Shown piece after piece: positions 5,100 through 5,771 of a stretch of DNA of 5,771 nucleotides (its first letter is position 1; each line of letters begins with the position of its first letter). Source of the DNA: Desulfobacterales bacterium (lineage in GTDB: Bacteria; Desulfobacterota; Desulfobacteria; Desulfobacterales; Desulfobacteraceae); contig JAKSBO010000276.1 in NCBI GenBank assembly GCA_022361095.1, positions 1-5,771 of the forward strand, in the 5' to 3' direction. The translations under genes and the position numbers were made by a program. The notes under the pieces were generated by a model that saw only the letters and a program-made list of their open reading frames with translations, searched no databases and was not told the origin of the DNA.

Positions 5100-5771
5100 A
5101 TGTCCCCCCCATCCACTTTAATTGCTGTCATGACCTTTGTTTTTGGTGCCTGTATCGGCAGTTTTCTCAATGTGGTAATCTGCCGGATGCCCAAAGGCCA
5201 ATCCATCGCCTCCCCCTCGTCACACTGTCCGGCATGCAACCATGCAATCCCGTTTTATTTCAATATCCCGCTCATAAGTTTTCTTTTGCTCAGGGGCAGA
5301 TGCGGATTCTGCAAAATTCCCATTTCCATACGCTATCCTTTGGTGGAGCTGATCACCGGATTCTTAGCTTTAGGGTTACTTTTAACATTCGGCCTAACGC
5401 CAACGGCGCTTTTCTATTTCATATTCAGTGCCGTGCTTGTTGCCATCTCTTTTATCGACATGGACCACCAAATCATCCCGGACAAATTATCCCTCCCCGG
5501 CATTCTAATTTTTTCCACCTCCTGGGTTTTTGTACCCAAAATCCACTTTATTTCTGTAATTTTGGGTATCCTGGCAGGCGGGGGGATTATATATCTCGTA
5601 GACGCTTTATATTTTATCATTCGCAAGCAACATGGTATGGGCGGTGGAGACATTAAACTCTTAGCCATGATTGGGGCAGCCACAGGCATAAAAGGGATTT
5701 TTTTCACATTGTTTACAGGTTCAGTTTTCGGGACCCTTGGCGGGGTGGCGGCCATAGCGCTGTCCAAAAAA
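5100..5771 (+). CDS. pilD: Type IV prepilin peptidase / N-methyltransferase (A24 family), 3' end outside the window
   Basis: The frame starts at ATG 5100-5102, preceded by AAGGAG (5090-5095) at 4-nt spacing. It stays open to the last base, giving 224 visible codons. The protein is an inner-membrane aspartyl protease that cleaves the leader of type IV pilins or type II secretion pseudopilins and, in its N-terminal part, N-methylates the new end. The N-terminal membrane segment with GACIGSFLNVVICRMP (16-31) is classic for the family. Two CxxC pairs (C43/C46 and C68/C71) form the zinc-binding cytoplasmic loop of the bifunctional type. The catalytic aspartates are seen in FIDMD (D120) and in GGGD within GMGGGDIKLL (D184). 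Several hydrophobic segments surround them. Family members are about 250-290 residues, so roughly 30-60 are missing. It diverges from lon and is unrelated to it in function. No pilus genes are visible nearby. Confidence 0.92.
   Translation, partial: MSPPSTLIAVMTFVFGACIGSFLNVVICRMPKGQSIASPSSHCPACNHAIPFYFNIPLISFLLLRGRCGFCKIPISIRYPLVELITGFLALGLLLTFGLTPTALFYFIFSAVLVAISFIDMDHQIIPDKLSLPGILIFSTSWVFVPKIHFISVILGILAGGGIIYLVDALYFIIRKQHGMGGGDIKLLAMIGAATGIKGIFFTLFTGSVFGTLGGVAAIALSKK

Noticed and set aside
5062..5121. A 19-codon open frame starting at ATG 5062 that overlaps the start of the prepilin peptidase gene, a possible upstream regulatory ORF
   Set aside because: There is no ribosome-binding sequence before its ATG, and its codons simply run through the strong ribosome site of the downstream gene. 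Likely chance.
5414..5767. A 117-codon minus-strand frame opposite the prepilin peptidase gene
   Set aside because: It is the antisense shadow of a well-supported gene with all catalytic motifs and resembles no family.

Overview
The window looks like ordinary chromosomal housekeeping DNA from a Gram-negative bacterium of moderate GC content. A Desulfobacterota (sulfate-reducer, Desulfobacterales-like) origin is my best guess. It rests on the style of the Lon, GreA, RpoZ and short-form Psd proteins and on the mix of genes. It is an inference, not something the sequence proves. I found no CRISPR array, insertion sequence, tRNA, rRNA or defence system, and no wholly new system. The points worth a second look are regulatory and architectural.

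Layout. At the left edge (1-413, + strand) is the 3' end of a sulfatase-like gene. Its frame runs on, antisense, through the whole of the next gene. From 168 to 4770 every gene is on the minus strand, in the transcription order lon, tsaB, psd, greA, rpoZ. The lon and tsaB genes are separated by 2 bp and are probably translationally coupled. The psd gene appears to have its own strong sigma-70-type promoter, whose -35 box overlaps the tsaB stop codon. The greA and rpoZ genes follow with gaps of 65 and 62 bp and no visible terminator, so psd-greA-rpoZ may form a sub-operon. From 4771 to 5099 lies a 329-bp divergent intergenic region. Its lon-proximal half carries small hairpins and an inverted repeat. 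Its AT-rich right half carries a perfect 14-bp palindrome and two tandem copies of a 24-25 bp motif. From 5100 to beyond the right edge (+ strand) is the 5' three quarters or more of a type IV prepilin peptidase gene.

How the genes fit together. Lon (protein quality control), TsaB (t6A tRNA modification), GreA and RpoZ (RNA polymerase factors) and Psd (phosphatidylethanolamine synthesis) are all growth-linked core functions. Their co-orientation suggests a housekeeping cluster, perhaps read from a lon promoter plus an internal psd promoter. The prepilin peptidase acts separately, on type IV pilins or type II secretion pseudopilins at the inner membrane.
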